Shown in pieces: positions 60,901-64,000 of a stretch of 64,000 bases of DNA. How positions within the stretch are numbered: the stretch's first letter is position 1; each line of letters starts with the position of its first letter. The DNA is from Mytilus californianus (lineage: Eukaryota; Mollusca; Bivalvia; Mytilida; Mytilidae), in the NCBI RefSeq assembly GCF_021869535.1, contig NW_026262690.1, positions 92,099,995-92,163,994 of the forward strand, in the 5' to 3' direction. The translations under genes and the position numbers were made by a program. The notes below the pieces were generated by a model, which did not search any database, had not been told where the DNA came from, and saw only the letters and a list, made by a program, of their open reading frames with translations.

Positions 60901-63218
60901 AAATGCCAACATGTTCAAGGCATACATTAGTACCAACGTATTGTGTAAATATTGAATATAATCAAAACCTAATTTTTTTAGAAAGTTACTGTAGCAATTA
61001 TTGCGAGGTTTTTATGAATGTAAATACAGTTTGACTCTGGGGCCTACATTGTTTTGAAATCCTTGGAAATACAAGCCAGAGCTGATTAAATATTGTTTTA
61101 AGATTTTGGACATGTTGGTTGATTGATTTATTGTTGGTTGCCTAACATCCAGTGGCAAATATTGCATGCATGTTTAGGACAAAAACAATTTAACAATAGG
61201 TAGGTCCTATTAGGGCGAAAGGATACCAAAGGAACAGTGTAATAGAGGCCATCTGGGATGAATGAAGGGGAAATCTGGATTGCCACTGGATAATGACGAG
61301 GCTGCATTTAACTCAGCTGCTGTGAACTTGTACATCCTGCACAGCCAAACAGACCACTGACTTCAGCAAAGGTTTTAATGCCCAGCTGATGAAAACCTAA
61401 GTGACCATAATTTGTTTCCCCAGTCACCCTTGGGGGTTTAAACATGTTGAAGAGTCAACTATTATATTTTATTAGCATTTTACATTGGTCTACATTGTCA
61501 TAATTGTGGTACTAAGTGAGCTTGCCTGAGTGGGTTTAATATCCAGAGGGACAAAAAACAAAAAGCAGGTTTAATCATATTCATTTTCATGTATTCAATG
61601 TCATTCCAACTGTAAATATACATATTTCAACTCCAAAAAGAGTTGATTTAGGTGAGTGTACATGTACTATATCTATACATGTATATAAATCTGGAAAAAA
61701 CCTTTTACAATATGGCAGTGAAACTTTCTTTAAAGTGATCTAGTGTGAGAATACACCTTATTGCTATATATTTAGTCCATTCCCTAAAAAACAGTCATTT
61801 AGACAACTTCCTGTTTGGGTCAAGTGTCACAAAAAAAAAGGTCATCAGTAATGAGCTGAGAGAGGAAAAGTTAAGAAAGTGAACATTTTGAAATTGTGAT
61901 ACTTTATGGTTCAATTTGTTAAAAACAAACTAAAGTCTTAAAAATGATTTGTTTTAAGTGTTTATGATAGTTTAAGTAAACATGTCTCTTTGAAAATTTT
62001 TATGCACAATACATTGTTTAATGGACCCAAGATAGCTTAAACTGGATTGTGACGTTATGAAAAAGCTGTTTAATTGCAGAACTTATCCTGATTGGATTTA
62101 ATAGTGATAAGGTGTATGCAAGAAGTGTTTAGAAATCAAAAAAATGTATAATTGACTGACAATTAATAAAACAAACATGCAAATTCCACTTTTTAAAAAA
62201 CCAATAACCATCAGGATCTTATCAAGAAGCACAGGTTTCAAATTACAATTAATGGAAGAAAGGTAAATTTTGGTCTACAGTGGATACAGCTATCATGTGT
62301 AAAAAGCTTCAACCACATGGCAGAAAACTTCTTTCCAGATATTTGTTCCTTTTTGTAAAACGTCATAAAGGAGCATATGATTTCTCGCAATTTCTTACAT
62401 GAGGAGCATAAGATATGTGAATTCAGTGTTTTATCTGATTACAGAAAAGTAATCTTATAATCTAAGGAACAAACCAAGAAGTACCAAGAGAACTGTTGTG
62501 ACTTTAGGATCAGGATTAGGAACCTTCAGGAGCTCACAGGGCTGTCAAGTTTTCATGAAGCAAATGCGTGAGATTTGGCAAAAAATGAAAAGACCAAAGA
62601 GAAAAATAAAAATAAAAAAATCAAAGGAAAATGTAGCCAAATAAGCATGAAAATGATTGATTGATGTTTAACGCCACTTTCAACATTTTTGTGCTATTTG
62701 GTGGTGGTCAGTTTTTATTGGTGGAGGAAGGCGGGAGTGCCTGGAGAGAACCACTGACCTTCGGAAGGGAAACTGACAATCCTAGACTTAAAATTGGAGT
62801 CGAGTGCACCTACTCCATGCAGGATTCAAACTCACAACCACAGTGTTGACTGGCTAGTGATACAGTAGTTCAACTACTTAGACCACTTGGCAACCGAGGC
62901 CCCTAGCATGAAAATGTGTGAGTCTCGCCCACATTGCGTGCGAGTCTCGCCCACATTGCGTCCGAGTCTCGCCAACATTTGGTGAGACTTGCCAGCACTT
63001 CATTGAAATTCCTAAGGTGAACTCGATTTTGAAAAATTGATAGTTACAACGATCATTCAGGATGTGAATAGGATAATTTTTCTTTTTTATGGTACAAATA
63101 TTTTGAGAGTCCATGGCCAAATCACCATGTTTCATTTCATGATGCATTGTACAAACAAACATTAAATTGACTTGGAACTAAATAATGGACCTGGATCAAA
63201 CTGAAAGTCGTCTGCCAT
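51954..63218 (-). CDS. OTUB1: Otubain (OTUB1-type) ubiquitin thioesterase, complete, 258 residues
   Basis: Eight coding exons on minus: 63218-63191, 60735-60683, 59530-59429, 58098-57980, 57410-57326, 54048-53948, 52955-52865 and 52151-51954. They sum to 777 nt with all phases closing. OTUB1 is a cytosolic OTU-family cysteine protease that prefers Lys48-linked ubiquitin chains and also inhibits E2 enzymes through its N-terminus. The catalytic Cys is C79 in RADGNCFFRAYGY, Asp is D76, and His is H252 in LYRPGHYDVLYS. Other family landmarks are GFPQFTIEDFHN, SDYLVVYLRLVVSG and EVEPMGKESDHIHITALTQA. Human OTUB1 is 271 residues, and the difference is in the N-terminal leader. The start MADDFQFDP-E is spliced from a 28-nt first exon whose donor (G|GTCCAT) is weak. 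It is chosen because phase and upstream context fit, so this exon is the least certain. OTUB2 is shorter and lacks this N-terminal helix, so OTUB1 is favoured. Confidence 0.95.
54285..54756 (+). repeat. Dispersed 'ggcataactctagaacggta' repeat, interrupted by the next element
   Basis: Two to three sub-copies share 'cataactctagaacggtaa' and 'aagtaagagtgcggaaact'. The sequence breaks after 'gtgtatgagtttca' at 54756 and resumes after 56479 with 'gtttcataagatttggatga', running on to about 56670. Confidence 0.75.
54757..56479. mobile_element. 1.72-kb TIR element nested in a repeat, 6-bp target-site duplication
   Basis: It begins 'cagagctccatataag' and ends 'cttatctggagctctg', inverted repeats with one mismatch in 16. 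The 6-bp 'gtttca' is repeated on both sides (54751-54756 and 56480-56485), and removing the insert rejoins the host repeat, whose intact copy reads 'gtatgattttcataaaattt' at 54585. The interior has 'attgggtttttgaaccc'-like words near 56380-56430 and a nested fragment at 55750-55900, but no transposase. CAG termini suggest hAT, though hAT normally duplicates 8 bp. Confidence 0.8.
55755..55905 (+). repeat. 'gggggatccagg...ggatctgccactgga' repeat fragment
   Basis: Begins 'catagggggatccagg' and ends 'ttctggatctgccactgg', a wording common in invertebrate repeats. A shorter relative is at about 25997-26050 ('ggatccaggattttgaaaag'). It is nested inside the element 54757-56479. Confidence 0.55.
56460..56890 (+). 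repeat. Resumed dispersed repeat and mussel module
   Basis: 56480-56670 completes the interrupted repeat, with 'gggacggacagaaagacaga' near its end. 56700-56890 is a worn mussel module ('gctcctcgcttgggacaggc', 'agtactgatctaagagtact'). Confidence 0.65.
59047..59399. mobile_element. MITE, 353 bp, member 1 of a pair in OTUB1 introns
   Basis: Starts 'atacaccttatcattttt' and ends 'aatagcgatatggtgtat', with imperfect inverted ends. Shares 'acagtcatttagacaacttc'-like and 'ggtcatcagtaatgagctga'-like phrases with 61751-62117. No ORF. It lies just upstream of the exon 59530-59429 donor. Confidence 0.8.
59763..59782 (+). repeat. Poly-C tract
   Basis: Run of about 20 C, then 'accccaacc'. Located about 230 bp from an OTUB1-like exon. 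Confidence 0.9.
61751..62117. mobile_element. MITE, 367 bp, member 2 of the pair
   Basis: Starts 'atacaccttattgctata' and ends 'aatagtgataaggtgtat', with the ends again inverted. It aligns throughout to 59047-59399 with scattered differences, and both lie in the same orientation. No ORF. Confidence 0.8.
62656..62904 (-). mobile_element. tRNA-derived SINE family 2, full-length
   Basis: On minus it begins 'aggggcctcggttgccaagt' then 'ggtctaagtag' (A-box-like), carries a B-box-like 'gagtttgaatcctgc', and ends 'agtggcgttaaacatcaatc'. An exact 12-bp target-site duplication 'agcatgaaaatg' flanks it (62644-62655 and 62905-62916). It sits in OTUB1-like intron 1. Its 3' part is the source family of the fragments at 20965 and 28099. 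Confidence 0.9.
62917..63000 (+). repeat. Short tandem repeat 'gcgagtctcgcccacatt'
   Basis: Three to four units of about 20 bp ('gtgagtctcgcccacattgc', 'gcgagtctcgcccacattgc', 'ccgagtctcgccaacatt') immediately beside the SINE. Confidence 0.8.
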
Positions 63219-63300
63219 AATTATTTCTTGCGGTGGAATCGTATTTTCTTGATTTTGAGCTAACCGGAAGTTGATATATTTTTGTTCTTAGTCAACGAAG
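63219..63300 (-). promoter_or_regulatory. OTUB1-like leader/promoter region with ETS-like site
   Basis: 'aaccggaagttg' at about 63263-63274 carries CCGGAAGT, an ETS-type core, some 45 bp upstream of the proposed ATG at 63218. The ACBD3-like start has the same core. The transcription start is not known. Confidence 0.3.
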
Positions 63301-63587
63301 TACTTGGAAAACCTCAACTTTACTTCAGTTGAAAACACAGCAGAGATTCGGCCCAAAAATTTGGCCTTCACCTTGCTAAACAGCAGACGATTTTTGAAAG
63401 AAAGTGCACTAAGAAATGAATGATGCCAGGTATTGAAAAAAAAACAAAGATTTCACAGTATCGTTTTCCGCCAAAGGAAAACAAATTAAGACATATTCGG
63501 AATTGCTTTATTCAGAAATGTATAGACTCAGAAATAACTCTAAAACATGACATATCCGACAGACAATTACTTGGGCGTGTTTTTAAA

Positions 63588-63780
63588 ACTTTTTTTGTTC
63601 TTCGGTAGTGAGCCAGAAGTCTCTGAGAAGAGGTCCATTTCTGTTTTTATTTGCATTGGGAAGATCTTCTGGCTCTCTTGGTGCGTGTTTTTTTGTTCTT
63701 CGGTAGTGAGCCAGAAGAGGTCCATTTCTGTTTTTTTGCATTGCCATTGGGAAGATCTTCTGGCTCTCTTCTATCTCTTC
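63588..63780. repeat. Two-unit repeat (period about 96 bp) with internal hairpins
   Basis: Both units read 'gttcttcggtagtgagccag' then 'aggtccatttctgttttt' then 'gggaagatcttctggctctc'. In each, 'gagccagaag' near the start pairs with 'cttctggctc' near the end, forming a 10-bp stem. Unit 1 has an extra 11 bp ('tctctgagaag') and unit 2 an extra 'cattgc'-type repeat. Open frames occur on both strands but no protein is supported. Confidence 0.8.
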
Positions 63781-63822
63781 CTTTTCAATAGGTAGTTTAG
63801 ACAGCAGAGGCATATTACAAAC

Positions 63823-63963
63823 ATGGCGTCGCTTATTCTAAATAGCATTAATAAATTTATGAATGCAGATTTAATCGAATGTGAGCTGTGTGATAAATGT
63901 TTTTATGGTATGGCAGCCTTATTAATATTAGGACATCCCAGTAGGGACGATAAGCTGAGTTAA
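63823..63963 (+). CDS. Possible first exon of a divergent plus-strand gene (tentative)
   Basis: An ATG in good context (AAACATGGCG) opens MASLILNSINKFMNADLIEC and continues with a Cys pair motif (CELCDKCFYG). The frame closes at 63963 after 46 codons. A possible donor (ATG|GTATGG) at 63908 would end an 85-nt first exon instead. It lies about 600 bp from the OTUB1-like start in the opposite direction, as in a shared promoter. No homology recognised. It could be chance. Confidence 0.3.
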   Translation: MASLILNSINKFMNADLIECELCDKCFYGMAALLILGHPSRDDKLS

Positions 63964-64000
63964 TATAAGAACTACACAGACAGCAACAGTAGGGGGACGA

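Larger units (their letters stand above)
51955..63190 (-). other. OTUB1-like introns
   Basis: Seven introns lie between the exons. The largest are 57325-54049 (3.3 kb) and 63190-60736 (2.5 kb). Transposable elements inside them are listed separately. Remaining notable pieces are a mussel module at 54120-54250 ('gatgtggtatgattgccaat') and a repeat at 61120-61440 ('tgcctaacatccagtggcaa', 'cagtcacccttgggggttta'). The other short ORFs here have no supporting signals. Confidence 0.6.

Overview
This window looks like nuclear DNA of a marine mussel, genus Mytilus or a close relative. It is AT-rich, has short exons with long introns, and is packed with dispersed repeats whose wording I recognise from mussel genomes, such as the module reading 'ggtatgattgccaatgagac' and the module reading 'ctgacttgggacaggc'. 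The genus call rests on memory of those repeats. The eukaryotic call rests on consistent GT-AG introns. No bacterial genes, rRNA genes, CRISPR arrays or confident functional tRNA genes were seen.

Layout. (1) 1-19.8 kb: the 5' part of an ACBD3/GCP60-like gene on the minus strand. Five coding exons (7873-19701) cover the acyl-CoA-binding domain, a charged coiled coil and a Gln-rich stretch. The GOLD domain must lie beyond the left edge. (2) 20.7-33.4 kb: no gene. This is a direct tandem duplication of repeat-rich DNA (about 7.1 kb and 5.5 kb). Copy 1 carries a 1.5 kb segment bounded by TTAA, where copy 2 has one TTAA. (3) 33.4-35.0 kb: mussel dispersed repeats. (4) 35.0-45.7 kb: two tandem paralogous five-coding-exon genes on the minus strand, called A and B here. 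They encode Lys/Glu-rich helical proteins I do not recognise. A predicts 319 residues. B predicts 237 because a frameshift cuts off its C-terminus. Each has a matching 5' untranslated exon with an upstream ATG and a consensus CRE-like site. (5) 45.9-50.6 kb: dispersed repeats, then nearly 3 kb of minisatellite in two families (about 28 and 31 bp) split by a hairpin element. (6) 51.9-63.2 kb: a complete eight-coding-exon otubain (OTUB1-type) deubiquitinase gene on the minus strand, 258 residues with an intact Asp/Cys/His triad. (7) 63.6-64 kb: a duplicated hairpin-forming sequence and a possible first exon of a divergent plus-strand gene.

Functionally, ACBD3-like is a Golgi scaffold, OTUB1-like is a ubiquitin-pathway enzyme, and A/B are unknown. 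Nothing suggests that these neighbours act together. Other repeats include two tRNA-derived SINE families with target-site duplications, several long-inverted-repeat (foldback) elements, a hAT-like MITE, a nested 1.7 kb terminal-inverted-repeat element and a pair of related MITEs in OTUB1 introns. All exon boundaries were derived by hand from splice sites, reading phase and, for the two known genes, remembered homology. None has been tested against transcripts.
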